A model generated the notes under the pieces. The model saw nothing but the letters and a program-made list of their open reading frames with translations. It had not been told where the DNA came from and ran no database searches. From contig JAJQBY010000049.1 of assembly GCA_021203045.1 (NCBI GenBank), positions 1-58,806 of the forward strand: a stretch of DNA of 58,806 nucleotides. Direction: 5' to 3'. A program made the position numbers and the translations under genes. Positions 34,360-42,281 of this stretch are shown here, piece after piece (the first letter of the stretch is position 1; each line of letters begins with the position of its first letter). This stretch comes from Oscillospiraceae bacterium (GTDB lineage: Bacteria; Bacillota; Clostridia; Oscillospirales; Oscillospiraceae).

Positions 34360-34557
34360 GGGAGACGACCCCTTCCGTAATATAATGTAATGCGATGCGT
34401 AACAACAGAAATTATAAGTTTTTTTTGCCGGGGTTGTAAAGAGTTTTTGAACAAATAAGATGTTCTATTTGAGAATATTAGTTAAAATGATTATATGCAA
34501 GTAAGCCACGACAGAAATTTTTGTTTAAAATCGGGAAAATGACTGTAAACCACGATT

Positions 34558-34586
34558 TTCACCTGAAATTAAGACTTTCTTATGAT
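34558..34586 (+). promoter_or_regulatory. Promoter of the glycine-riboswitch transcript
   Basis: TTCACC (34558-34563), 17-base spacer, TATGAT (34581-34586), about 300 bases before the symporter start. The rest of the 34360-34557 gap is AT-rich and holds the putP promoter region; nothing else was found in it. Confidence 0.55.
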
Positions 34587-34667
34587 AGCCTTTAATTAAC
34601 CTCACCGATGAAAATTGGATATGCGGGAAGACCAATGCAGGAGCTTTCAATGGCGATTGCGACTGTA

Positions 34668-34798
34668 TTGCGACCGTACTCTGGAGAAGCTCGGCGGCAG
34701 GAACGACATGTTCTGTGCTATCGGGTGCCGAAGGGGCAAACGGACGATCATACGTCCGCAATCTCTCAGGCAAAAGGACAGAGCCTTTTTCAATCAGA
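34668..34798 (+). promoter_or_regulatory. Glycine riboswitch aptamer
   Basis: Family core sequences are visible in order: ACTCTGGAGAAGCTC at 34678, GGTGCCGAAGGGGCAAAC at about 34725-34741, a variable stem (GGACG-ATCATA-CGTCC), and ATCTCTCAGGCAAAAGGACAGAG at 34761-34783. Only one full aptamer with these motifs is present; the sequence before it (34600-34667) has part-complementary stretches that could form the ghost helix seen with single aptamers. An expression platform with a terminator follows. Confidence 0.9.
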
Positions 34799-34815
34799 CC
34801 CGATTGGATTGTGGA

Positions 34816-34848
34816 TTGGATAAGCGGCTTTGGCTTATCCAAATTTTT
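34816..34848 (+). terminator. Riboswitch-controlled terminator
   Basis: TTGGATAAGC (34816-34825) pairs with GCTTATCCAA (34833-34842), followed by ATTTTTAT. It lies between the aptamer and the symporter gene. Glycine binding probably prevents this hairpin and allows read-through; that on-direction is inferred from known cases. Confidence 0.82.
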
Positions 34849-34885
34849 ATTGGCCGGGAAATAAAACTAGAGGGAGAAAACCAAA

Positions 34886-36403
34886 ATGCTGCAAGTAGTA
34901 ACCAACATCAACAGCGCGATCAACAATGTGGTTTGGGGCTGGCCGGCAATCATCCTGCTGGCAGTCGTCGGCGTGCTGATGACTGTCCTCACAAAGGTCT
35001 TTCAGCTCACACACATCAAGCATTGGTGGAAAAACACCATCGGCGCTATCTTTAAGGACAAGAACGTAACGGGTCATACCAAGGATAAATCCATATCTCA
35101 GTTCCAGTCCCTCTGCACCGCTCTGGCGGCTACGGTCGGCACCGGTAACATTGTCGGTGTGGCTGGCGCTATCATCGTGGGCGGCCCCGGCGCCGTGTTC
35201 TGGATGTGGCTCATCGCCTTCTTCGGCATGATGACCAACTATTCCGAAAACGTCCTGGGTATCTATTATCGTCGTAAGAACAAAAACGGCGAGTGGTCCG
35301 GCGGCGCTATGTATTACCTCCAGGACGGCCTGGGCGCCAAGAAGGGCTGCAAGGGCCTGGGCAAGGTGCTCGCAGTTCTGTTTGCGGTGTTTTGCTTCCT
35401 GGCCTCCTTCGGCATCGGCAACATGACGCAGGTCAACTCCATCTCCGGCAACCTGCTGTCCGTGTTTAATATCCCCACCTGGGTCACCGGTATTCTGGTT
35501 CTCGTCCTGGCCGGTCTGGTCATCGTGGGCGGCCTGAAGCGTATCGCCAACGTGACCGAGAAGATTGTCCCCTTCATGGTCATTCTTTACATCGTCGGCG
35601 CAATCATTATCCTGATCGTCAACATCTCCCAGGTTCCTGCTGTGTTTGGCGCTATCTTCAAGGGCGCTTTCGCGTGGAAAGCTGCCGGCGGTGGCGTTGT
35701 GGGCTACGGCATCAAGCTCGCCATCGAACAGGGCTGCAAACGCGGCGTGTTCTCCAACGAGGCCGGCCTTGGCTCCTCTGTCATGGTCCACTCCAGCTCC
35801 AACGTCAAGGAGCCTGTCCGTCAGGGCATGTGGGGCATCTTCGAGGTGTTTGCGGACACCATCATCGTCTGCACTCTGACTGCTTTTGCTGTTCTCTCCT
35901 CCGGCCTGGTCGATCTGGAGACCGGCGTGACCGTTACCGAGTATGCCGGTGAGGCCATTTCCAAGTCCAACATTGTTGCCACTGTGTTCAGCATGCACTT
36001 CGGCACTATAGGCGGCGCCTTCGTTGCTATTGCTATTGCGCTTTTTGCCTATTCCACCATTCTTGGCTGGAGCCATTACGGCACCAAGTCCTTTGAGTAC
36101 CTGTTCGGCGAGAAGTACACCATCATCTATCGCGTGATCTTCGTCATTGCCATCTTCGGTGGCGCCGTCATGGGCGACAACCTGGCCTGGGATATTGCTG
36201 ATACCCTGAACGGTCTGATGATGATCCCGAACCTTATCGCTGTGCTGGTGTTGTCTCCGCAGGTCATGCGCATCACGCAGAACTATGTTGACCGCAAGCT
36301 CCGCGGCAAGGACATTGAGCCCATGCTCTCTGTCTTCCCTGATATCCAGGCGGAGCATGCGGCGGAAATCAAGAACGCCGAGACTGAGGAGGCTGCGGAG
36401 TAA
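34886..36403 (+). CDS. Alanine/glycine:cation symporter (AGCS family)
   Basis: A 505-residue sodium- or proton-coupled alanine/glycine symporter with about 10-11 membrane helices. Family signature parts are FQSLCTALAATVGTGNIVGVAGAI near residues 70-95, GGPGAVFWMWLIAFFGMMTNYSEN and KRGVFSNEAGLGSSVMVHSS near residue 285-305. Length is normal. AGAGGGAGA precedes the ATG. It is controlled by the glycine riboswitch and terminator just upstream, so glycine import, or export of surplus glycine, is the likely task. A terminator hairpin follows. Confidence 0.94.
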   Translation: MLQVVTNINSAINNVVWGWPAIILLAVVGVLMTVLTKVFQLTHIKHWWKNTIGAIFKDKNVTGHTKDKSISQFQSLCTALAATVGTGNIVGVAGAIIVGGPGAVFWMWLIAFFGMMTNYSENVLGIYYRRKNKNGEWSGGAMYYLQDGLGAKKGCKGLGKVLAVLFAVFCFLASFGIGNMTQVNSISGNLLSVFNIPTWVTGILVLVLAGLVIVGGLKRIANVTEKIVPFMVILYIVGAIIILIVNISQVPAVFGAIFKGAFAWKAAGGGVVGYGIKLAIEQGCKRGVFSNEAGLGSSVMVHSSSNVKEPVRQGMWGIFEVFADTIIVCTLTAFAVLSSGLVDLETGVTVTEYAGEAISKSNIVATVFSMHFGTIGGAFVAIAIALFAYSTILGWSHYGTKSFEYLFGEKYTIIYRVIFVIAIFGGAVMGDNLAWDIADTLNGLMMIPNLIAVLVLSPQVMRITQNYVDRKLRGKDIEPMLSVFPDIQAEHAAEIKNAETEEAAE

Positions 36404-36437
36404 TCGTAATTTTCCTGCCTATATCCATACATTTATA

Positions 36438-36473
36438 ATAATCACGCCACCGATTGCCTGGTGGCGTGATTAT
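36438..36473. terminator. Terminator hairpin after the AGCS symporter
   Basis: Perfect 14-bp arms ATAATCACGCCACC (36438-36451) and GGTGGCGTGATTAT (36460-36473). The flanks are AT-rich; the T-run is short. It could also serve the convergent coaX-like gene. Confidence 0.75.
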
Positions 36474-36575
36474 CTGTATTGATTTATCAGAAAGGCTTGT
36501 CACGGAACATCATCGGAAAAGTGTGAGTAGGTATTTCGCGGACAGGGTGCGTTCACCGGCGCTGCCATGGATAAT

Positions 36576-37352
36576 TTATTTTTTCCGTTGGTTCCGGTTC
36601 CAGATGAACCACAGTCCCTCATGAATCAGGTCTTTGTCCAGATGGATACCCTTGCGGCGGCAGTGGGGGATAACAGCCTCTGCCCATACGCCGGTGGCTA
36701 CCACGGTGACCGGCTGGCCCAGCTCCTCGTCTATGCCGGTGAGAAGGCCGTCCAGCATGGCTGCTGCACCGTATATGATGCCGGAGCGCATGCTCTCATC
36801 AGTGCTCTTGCATATGATATGTCCCGGGGCCTGTGGGACCACGTTGTGCAGCAGGGAGGCCCGGCTGGACAGGGCGGAGGTGGAGATCATCACGCCGGGG
36901 GCGATCACGCCGCCGATATATGCGCCGCTGGCGTCCGTGACGCCGATACCCATGGCGGTGTCCATGGCTACCGTAGCCACTGGCAGGGGATAACGGGCCT
37001 GGGCCGCCAGAGAGGCCGCTACAAAATCGCTTCCCAGCTCGGAGGGATCATCCAACCGGATGTTCAATCCCGTCTTGACGCCCGGTCCCACCACCATAGG
37101 GGAGATGCCTGTCAGCATCTCTGCTGCCCGGCGGACAGATAATGTCAGCTCCGGCACTACGGAGGAGAGAATGCACCCTTCCAGCTTCTGACAGTCCACA
37201 TGATGCCGCTCCAGCATAAGGCCCATCAGAACGCAGTATTCGTCCGGCGTCCGGAATTTGACCGAGGTCAGATCGCAGGAAAACATTACCCGGCCGTCCA
37301 CTACGCCGCCTAATGTGATGTAGCTGTTGGAAAGGTCTATCGTCAAAACCAT
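36576..37352 (-). CDS. CoaX-like (type III pantothenate kinase-like) protein with altered motifs
   Basis: A 258-residue protein with clear overall resemblance to type III pantothenate kinase, the first enzyme of coenzyme A synthesis. Family landmarks are in order: N-terminal IDLSNSY (usual DxGNT), ILSSVVPELT, NIRLDDPSELGSDFVAA (usual GADR), AMDTAMGIGVTD (usual DxGTATT), YIGGVIAPGVMI and VVATGVWAEAV. Several normally fixed residues differ: Gly to Ser in the first loop, Arg to Phe after the catalytic Asp, and loss of the Gly-Thr pair in the third motif. It may be a divergent kinase or a non-catalytic relative. It is divergent from the cupin gene. I leave the symbol empty because activity is doubtful. 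Confidence 0.75.
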   Translation of the reverse strand: MVLTIDLSNSYITLGGVVDGRVMFSCDLTSVKFRTPDEYCVLMGLMLERHHVDCQKLEGCILSSVVPELTLSVRRAAEMLTGISPMVVGPGVKTGLNIRLDDPSELGSDFVAASLAAQARYPLPVATVAMDTAMGIGVTDASGAYIGGVIAPGVMISTSALSSRASLLHNVVPQAPGHIICKSTDESMRSGIIYGAAAMLDGLLTGIDEELGQPVTVVATGVWAEAVIPHCRRKGIHLDKDLIHEGLWFIWNRNQRKK

Positions 37353-37426
37353 AATATATCACTTCCTGAAAAAATTTGTGTCCTATTAATACCTTACCAA
37401 ATACTTCTTCATCTGTCAAAGAATAC

Positions 37427-37455
37427 TTGATTTATTTGCAGCGTCGTGCTAAAAT
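37427..37455 (+). promoter_or_regulatory. Promoter of the cupin gene with structured leader
   Basis: TTGATT (37427-37432), 17-base spacer, TAAAAT (37450-37455). The leader then has two hairpins: CGATAGC/GCTATCG (37461-37484) and TTTTTATTC/GAATAAAAA (about 37495-37524). The second ends about 24 bases before the start codon. Confidence 0.65.
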
Positions 37456-37547
37456 AAAAACGATAGCTATGGAAAATGCTATCGAATATCAGGTTTTTAT
37501 TCACTTTGCTGAACGAATAAAAATCATTTGAAAGGAAGTTTTCAATC

Positions 37548-37913
37548 ATGGCACAGTACAAAATCCAGAGGAAAAAAGGAACTCCCGGCAGCACAACTTA
37601 TGCTTACACTGCTGCTGGCCATAATGAGTGCGTTCCCACCCGTCTGCATGATGCGGCGGACGTAGACGGCGGCAAGCTCATCATGGGCATCACCTATTTC
37701 GTTCCCGGCGGTGGCACGGACTTCGGAGCCAATCCTCTGGAATCCATCTACTACATCCTGGAGGGCGAGATGACCCTGAAGACCGATACGGAGGAGACCG
37801 TCCTGAAGGCCGGCGATTCCTATCACTGCTGCGGCGGCGCTGCCAAGTCCGTCACCAACACCGGCGACACTGTCACTCAGATGCTGGTTTGCCTGCTGCC
37901 CCCTCAGGCCTGA
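37548..37913 (+). CDS. Single-domain cupin protein
   Basis: A 121-residue cupin. The conserved beta-barrel core is visible: FVPGGGTDFGANPLESIYYILEGEMTL (cupin motif 1, with Glu but no His in the metal positions) and GDSYHCCGGAAKSVTNTGD (motif 2). Loss of most His ligands suggests it binds a small molecule more than a metal, or uses the Cys pair. AAAGGAAG precedes the ATG. Its 3' end overlaps the convergent flippase gene by 41 bases. Substrate unknown. Confidence 0.85.
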   Translation: MAQYKIQRKKGTPGSTTYAYTAAGHNECVPTRLHDAADVDGGKLIMGITYFVPGGGTDFGANPLESIYYILEGEMTLKTDTEETVLKAGDSYHCCGGAAKSVTNTGDTVTQMLVCLLPPQA

Positions 37914-39390
37914 TTACCCCCGCACTATAGAGGACAAGTCCCATAACCATGGAAATAATAAGCGCCGGAACACCGTTTCCGGCGCTTATTGCATTGTTCA
38001 GGACTCTGGCAGCAGCGCCGGACAATATGGCCCAGAGGATCACACGGCCTGCCATTTTCCACGGGAGACGGAAGCCTGATACCTTTTTCAGCCGCCATAT
38101 ACTGAGGATAAAATTGAATATTTCCGTGAAGCATATGATGAATATGTAAGCGGACACGCCCCATCGGGGCAGCATCAGCCACACCAGCAGTGCAGAGAGG
38201 CCAGCATCGGCGATGTTCACATACATACAAAACATCATCTCGCCCAGCCCTTTCAGGCAGCCGTCTGTTGCCATATCCATATACATTACCGGCACGATCA
38301 GGACGAAAAGCTGTATGTATCGCCCTGCTTCGCCGGAGTCATACAGCGCAAGACCCAGACTGTCCCCCAATCCTAACAGCAGGGCGGCAGTAATGGCAGA
38401 GAACAAGAGGCTTTTATATAATATATCCTCAGTGACCAGACGAATGCTCCGCTTCTGTCCCTGCACCTGACGCTCTGTCAGCTTTGGTACGATCAGTTCT
38501 GCCACAGCCAGCATCAGGCAGGAGGGAAACAGCACTACGGTCAGGGCCATGCCTTGTATCACCCCGTAAACGGACAGGGCAGCTTCTGCGGAGAGGCCGG
38601 AGGTTCGCAGGCCCTTTGGCACCAGTAAATGCTGCAGGGTGGAAAGACCGCTTCGGGCATAAGCGGCGGCCGCCAGGGGGAGGGCGATATTCAGCATTCT
38701 GTTTGTCATGCCGGGCAGAGGGGCCTTATCCCTTGATCTCCGGATGCAATGACTATGCCGGTCGGTGAAATAGGCTGCGGCCAGGGCACACACGCCGAAT
38801 AGCTCTCCGATAAGGCTCCCACCGGTGATGGCAAGGCAGGCAAATTCCAGGTTATCCTCCGGGCAAAGACTTATCAGAACCGCTGTGGCGGCAATGGACA
38901 CCAGCTGCTGCAAAACGGAGACGGTCACACTTTTCCATACCCGTCCCACTGCGGTGAAGTATCCGTGCATGACGGAGTCTATCCCCATCAGGGGCAAGGT
39001 GAAGGACAAAAGGACCAGAGGCCGTACGGTGCGGGCGTCCCCCAACCACAAGAAGCCCAGCGGTTCGGCCAATAGCATCAGAATGACTCCGGCAGCACTG
39101 CCGAAAAACAGTCCGTAGCCCATACAGTGTCCCAGGGCCTGGGCTGCGCCGTATAAGCGTGAGCGGCCCGTTTCCTCGGACACCAGACGGGTGGTGGTAT
39201 ACCGGATGCCGGAGACCGCCACGGTGGCCGCTAGGCTGTTCACGCTCAAGATGAGCTGAAACAGTCCGATACCGGCCTCGCCGATGCGTGCAGCCAGCCA
39301 GACCTGCCATATCATGCCGACGAAACGCATGGCCAGGCCGGAAACTGTCAGCAGTGCAGTGTTAAAAGCCAGATTTTTGTCCCGAAGCAA
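37873..39390 (-). CDS. SpoVB-like oligosaccharide/lipid flippase (MVF/MOP superfamily)
   Basis: A 505-residue membrane protein with about 14 helices of the MOP flippase superfamily, closest in style to SpoVB/MurJ-like proteins that move lipid-linked sugars across the membrane. Typical are the N-terminal NLAFNTALLTVSGLAMRFVGMIWQVWLA (in parts), the IRYTTTRLVSEE loop, and DSVMHGYFTAVGR. I choose TTG 39390 as start because GGAGGAG lies six bases upstream; the longer open frame to 39498 would run through the ispD promoter. It is divergent from ispD and convergent with the cupin gene (41-base overlap). A spore cortex or wall precursor role is possible; the substrate is inferred. Confidence 0.82.
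   Translation of the reverse strand: MLRDKNLAFNTALLTVSGLAMRFVGMIWQVWLAARIGEAGIGLFQLILSVNSLAATVAVSGIRYTTTRLVSEETGRSRLYGAAQALGHCMGYGLFFGSAAGVILMLLAEPLGFLWLGDARTVRPLVLLSFTLPLMGIDSVMHGYFTAVGRVWKSVTVSVLQQLVSIAATAVLISLCPEDNLEFACLAITGGSLIGELFGVCALAAAYFTDRHSHCIRRSRDKAPLPGMTNRMLNIALPLAAAAYARSGLSTLQHLLVPKGLRTSGLSAEAALSVYGVIQGMALTVVLFPSCLMLAVAELIVPKLTERQVQGQKRSIRLVTEDILYKSLLFSAITAALLLGLGDSLGLALYDSGEAGRYIQLFVLIVPVMYMDMATDGCLKGLGEMMFCMYVNIADAGLSALLVWLMLPRWGVSAYIFIICFTEIFNFILSIWRLKKVSGFRLPWKMAGRVILWAILSGAAARVLNNAISAGNGVPALIISMVMGLVLYSAGVIRPEGAAGKPASE
37957..37990 (+). terminator. Terminator of the cupin gene inside the opposing gene
   Basis: AATAAGCGCCGGAA (37957-37970) pairs exactly with TTCCGGCGCTTATT (37977-37990). 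The hairpin lies in the 3' coding end of the flippase gene on the other strand, so the DNA has a double role. Confidence 0.75.
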
Positions 39391-39421
39391 AATTTTCTCC
39401 TCCCGCTGTGGTGTGGTTCCC

Positions 39422-39450
39422 TTGCGTACGAGTCTGGGAACGGGTATAAT
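39422..39450 (+). promoter_or_regulatory. Promoter of ispDF
   Basis: TTGCGT (39422-39427), 17-base spacer, TATAAT (39445-39450), 38 bases before the ispD start. Confidence 0.75.
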
Positions 39451-39488
39451 ATATGGCAATGTACTCCAGAATATGTTGAGGTTTAACC

Positions 39489-40217
39489 ATGAGCGCATTA
39501 TCCACTCAGATGAAAGCGGCCCGATGCGGCTATGGGGCAGCGGTGATCGCGGCCGGCGGCTCCGGCGTCCGCTTCGGCGGGGATAAGATGACGGCTCTGC
39601 TGGCCGGCAGGCCTGTCCTGGCCCATACGCTGCTTGCCTTTCAGCGTTCGGAAATGATAGATGAGATCGTTGTGGTCGCGCGACGGGACAGGCTTCAGGC
39701 TGTGACCGCTCTCTGCCGGGAATATGAGATCACCAAGGCTGCCCGGATAGTGGCGGGGGGCGGCACGCGGGTGGAGTCCTGCTATGCCGGGGTGATGGCG
39801 GTCTCGGATAGGGCGGAGCTGATCGCCATACATGATGGAGCGCGGCCTCTGGTAACAGAACAGGTCATCGAGGATGCCATGTGGCTTGCCCATAAGCATA
39901 CCGCCGGAGTCCCTGCCGTCCCGGTGAGAGATACTATCAAGCAGGCGAAGGATGGCGTGGTGACTGATACACCTCTGCGATCACAGCTTTTTGCCGTGCA
40001 GACGCCCCAGTGCTTCCAGGCTGATCTTATCCGTGCCGCGCTGACAGACGCTCTGCAGAACCAGCCGGACGCGACGGATGACAGCATGGCCGTGGAGCGT
40101 ATTGGCGGGAAGATATTCCTGTCCCAGGGCAGCGAGGAAAATATAAAGATAACAACGCCGCTGGACCTTGCACTGGCGGAGGCGATTATTGCCGGGAGGA
40201 GGACGCAATGCGAATAG
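39489..40217 (+). CDS. ispD: 2-C-methyl-D-erythritol 4-phosphate cytidylyltransferase
   Basis: Joins CTP and methylerythritol phosphate to CDP-methylerythritol in the non-mevalonate isoprenoid pathway. The 242-residue nucleotidyltransferase fold has AAVIAAGGSGVRFGGDKM (nucleotide-binding loop) at residues 16-33, VAGGGTRVESCYAGV, the catalytic-site IHDGARPLV, and AVQTPQCFQADLI. The C-terminal DDSMAVERIGGKIFLSQGSEENIKIT (in parts) is normal for IspD. GAGG lies seven bases before ATG 39489. The first 14 residues are an extra extension. It overlaps ispF by 10 bases. Confidence 0.95.
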   Translation: MSALSTQMKAARCGYGAAVIAAGGSGVRFGGDKMTALLAGRPVLAHTLLAFQRSEMIDEIVVVARRDRLQAVTALCREYEITKAARIVAGGGTRVESCYAGVMAVSDRAELIAIHDGARPLVTEQVIEDAMWLAHKHTAGVPAVPVRDTIKQAKDGVVTDTPLRSQLFAVQTPQCFQADLIRAALTDALQNQPDATDDSMAVERIGGKIFLSQGSEENIKITTPLDLALAEAIIAGRRTQCE

Positions 40218-40675
40218 GACACGGATATGACGCTCACCGACTGACAGAGGGCCGGAAGCTGATATTGGGCGGTGTGGAGATTCCCTTTGAAAAGGGGCTG
40301 GAGGGCCATTCCGATGCGGATGTGCTGCTCCATGCTTTGGCGGACGCTATTTTGGGCGCGGCAGCGCTGGGAGACATCGGACACCTGTTCCCGGACAGCG
40401 ATCCGGATACGGAGGGGATAGACAGCCGCATCATCCTCCGGGCCGCTGTGGAAAAGGCCGTCGCTGCGGGATATCATGTGGAAAACTGCGATGTGACTGT
40501 CATTGCCCAGCGGCCCAAGCTGGCGCCCTTTTTAAATGCCATGCGGCGAAACATAGCTGACGACCTGGGTGTGGATATGACTGCCGTCAGCGTGAAGGCC
40601 ACCACAGAGGAGCACATGGGCTTCACCGGCTCCGGCGAGGGTATGAGCTGTCATGCAGTGGTGCTTTTAGTTTAA
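40208..40675 (+). CDS. ispF: 2-C-methyl-D-erythritol 2,4-cyclodiphosphate synthase
   Basis: Cyclises CDP-methylerythritol 2-phosphate to the cyclodiphosphate in isoprenoid synthesis. 155 residues, family length, forming a trimer. Zinc and active-site motifs are GHGYDAHRL at residues 4-12, GHSDADVLLHALADAILGAAALGDIGHLFPDSD (in parts), and TTEEHMGFTGSGEGMSCHAV at the end. Start ATG overlaps ispD by 10 bases, indicating translational coupling; ispE is not nearby. Confidence 0.97.
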   Translation: MRIGHGYDAHRLTEGRKLILGGVEIPFEKGLEGHSDADVLLHALADAILGAAALGDIGHLFPDSDPDTEGIDSRIILRAAVEKAVAAGYHVENCDVTVIAQRPKLAPFLNAMRRNIADDLGVDMTAVSVKATTEEHMGFTGSGEGMSCHAVVLLV

Positions 40676-40691
40676 GGAACCAAAGGGAATA

Positions 40692-40736
40692 CCTCCTGCA
40701 TACAATGGGCTGTAACCATTCGCGGGAGGCATTTTT
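40692..40736 (+). promoter_or_regulatory. Terminator-like hairpin that sequesters the DUF3343 ribosome-binding site
   Basis: CCTCCTGC (40692-40699) pairs with GCGGGAGG (40722-40729); inner arms AATGG and CCATT strengthen it. ATTTTT follows directly, then the ATG at 40737. The GGGAGG of the 3' arm is the SD of the next gene. It could end ispF transcription, block translation, or both. Confidence 0.65.
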
Positions 40737-40985
40737 ATGCAATATCTGCTCACCTTCAGAAGCCTGACCTACGCGCAGCGTGCCGCACGAGTGCTGGAGA
40801 GAACAGGGATTACGGGGACTGTATCCCGGCTGCCAAAGGCTGTTAGCACCAGAGGCTGCGCTTACTGTGTGATCGTCGCGGCCCGAAACAGGGAACGGGC
40901 GGTCGATCTGCTGACGTCGGCGGGGCTTGCCCCGGAACGGGTCATTGCCAGGGATGAAAACGGTGCTTTGGAGGTGGGAGAATGA
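40737..40985 (+). CDS. DUF3343 protein, putative Se/S carrier
   Basis: An 82-residue protein of the DUF3343 family. Comparative genomics has tied this family to selenium or sulfur handling, but biochemistry is thin. The family signature is seen as [20 protein letters not shown] at the start, a Lys-Arg loop ([17 protein letters not shown]) with the pair Cys-x2-Cys, and a C-terminal [10 protein letters not shown]. The SD GGGAGG is inside a hairpin. It overlaps the next gene, a cysteine desulfurase-like enzyme, by four bases (ATGA), so the two likely work together in moving sulfur or selenium. Confidence 0.85.
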   Translation: MQYLLTFRSLTYAQRAARVLERTGITGTVSRLPKAVSTRGCAYCVIVAARNRERAVDLLTSAGLAPERVIARDENGALEVGE

Positions 40986-42100
40986 TCTATCTTGACTGTG
41001 CCGCTACGAGCCTGCAAAAACCTGCTGCTGTGCGCTATGCCATGACGGACGCTGTGCGCACCATGTCGAGCCCCGGTCGGGGCGGTTATGACAGCGCCAT
41101 GGCCGCCGCGGGACTGGTGCTGGATTGCCGGACGGCATTGGCGGATATGTTCTGCGTTTCCGCTCCGGAGCGGGTGATATTTACCGGCAGCGCTACTCAT
41201 GGGCTGAATATAGCCATCAACAGTCTTGTAGGACCGGGGGACAGGGTGGTGATCTCCGGCTATGAGCATAACGCTGTCTGGAGGCCTCTTTATGGCATAG
41301 GCGCGGACATCCGTGTAGCGGCCTCGCCGCTGTTCAGGCCGGAGAAAGCAGTGGAGGCGTTTCGGCGCATGCTGCCGGGCGCCAGGGCTGCGGTGTGCTG
41401 TCAGGTGTCAAACGTGTTCGGCTATATCCTTCCGGTGGAGGAGATCGGTGCCCTGTGCCGGCGTGCGGGAGTGCCGCTTATCGTGGATGCGGCGCAGTCT
41501 GCCGGGAGCGTGGGGCTGGATTTTGACGGCCTGGGCTGCGCATTTGCCGCTATGCCGGGACACAAGGGATTGCTTGGTCCGCAGGGGACAGGTGTGCTTC
41601 TCTGCCGGGAGGAACGGCCCAGGCCCCTGATGTATGGAGGCACTGGCTCTGTCAGTGAGAGCGTTGAAATGCCGGATTTCCTGCCGGACCGTCTGGAACC
41701 GGGCACGCATAACGTACCCGGCATCGCGGGACTGCTTGCCGGGGTGGAATGGCTTGGCCGCCGGACGCCGGCGGCAGCGCTGGCCCATGAGCGGGAGCTG
41801 ATGGCAGCATTCTGTGATATAGTGTCCAGATCGCCCAAAATAAAACTGTTCCGTGCTTCTGATCCCGACTGTCAGGCGGGCGTAGTTTCCCTTCAGGTTG
41901 ATGGAATGGATTGCGAGGATGTGGCTGACCGGCTGGCTGCGCAGGGCATCGCGGTACGGGCAGGATTGCACTGCGCCCCACTGGCACATCAGACTGCGGG
42001 AACGCTCCGCGCGGGAACGGTCCGGTTCAGCTTCTCTCCTTTCAATACATTCCAGGAGGTCCGCAGTGCAGCGGAGAAACTTCTGGACCTGGCCGGATAA
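40982..42100 (+). CDS. Class V aminotransferase, cysteine desulfurase-like
   Basis: A 372-residue pyridoxal-phosphate enzyme of the CsdB/cysteine desulfurase-like group, which takes sulfur from cysteine, or selenium from selenocysteine. Seen are [12 protein letters not shown] at the start, [14 protein letters not shown] and [17 protein letters not shown] (Asp-Ala-Ala-Gln) binds the PLP ring, and the Schiff-base Lys is in [24 protein letters not shown] near the end carries the mobile-loop catalytic Cys. It is coupled to the DUF3343 gene. Selenocysteine genes (selA, selB, selD, tRNA-Sec) are not in this window. Confidence 0.88.
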   Translation: MIYLDCAATSLQKPAAVRYAMTDAVRTMSSPGRGGYDSAMAAAGLVLDCRTALADMFCVSAPERVIFTGSATHGLNIAINSLVGPGDRVVISGYEHNAVWRPLYGIGADIRVAASPLFRPEKAVEAFRRMLPGARAAVCCQVSNVFGYILPVEEIGALCRRAGVPLIVDAAQSAGSVGLDFDGLGCAFAAMPGHKGLLGPQGTGVLLCREERPRPLMYGGTGSVSESVEMPDFLPDRLEPGTHNVPGIAGLLAGVEWLGRRTPAAALAHERELMAAFCDIVSRSPKIKLFRASDPDCQAGVVSLQVDGMDCEDVADRLAAQGIAVRAGLHCAPLAHQTAGTLRAGTVRFSFSPFNTFQEVRSAAEKLLDLAG

Positions 42101-42181
42101 GCGGAGAGAGCATCATGAGGATGCCCCGGCCATAGGATCATAGATGGAAGATTATTGGAATATTTTACGGAGAAAATTTTG

Positions 42182-42210
42182 TTGATATATTGGGCCGGCT
42201 GAGCTATAAT
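42182..42210 (+). promoter_or_regulatory. Promoter of the cdaA operon
   Basis: TTGATA (42182-42187), 17-base spacer, TATAAT (42205-42210), 72 bases before the cdaA start. The remaining gap from 42101 holds no gene. Confidence 0.75.
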
Positions 42211-42281
42211 AGTATATTGACAAAGAATATTTTGTGTTTTCCAAGGATTGCAAGAACCAATGAGATGAGTGAGGACGCTGC

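Noticed and set aside
34615-35055. A 146-codon open frame that begins before and ends inside the AGCS symporter region
   Set aside because: It runs through the glycine riboswitch and its terminator and shows no protein family.
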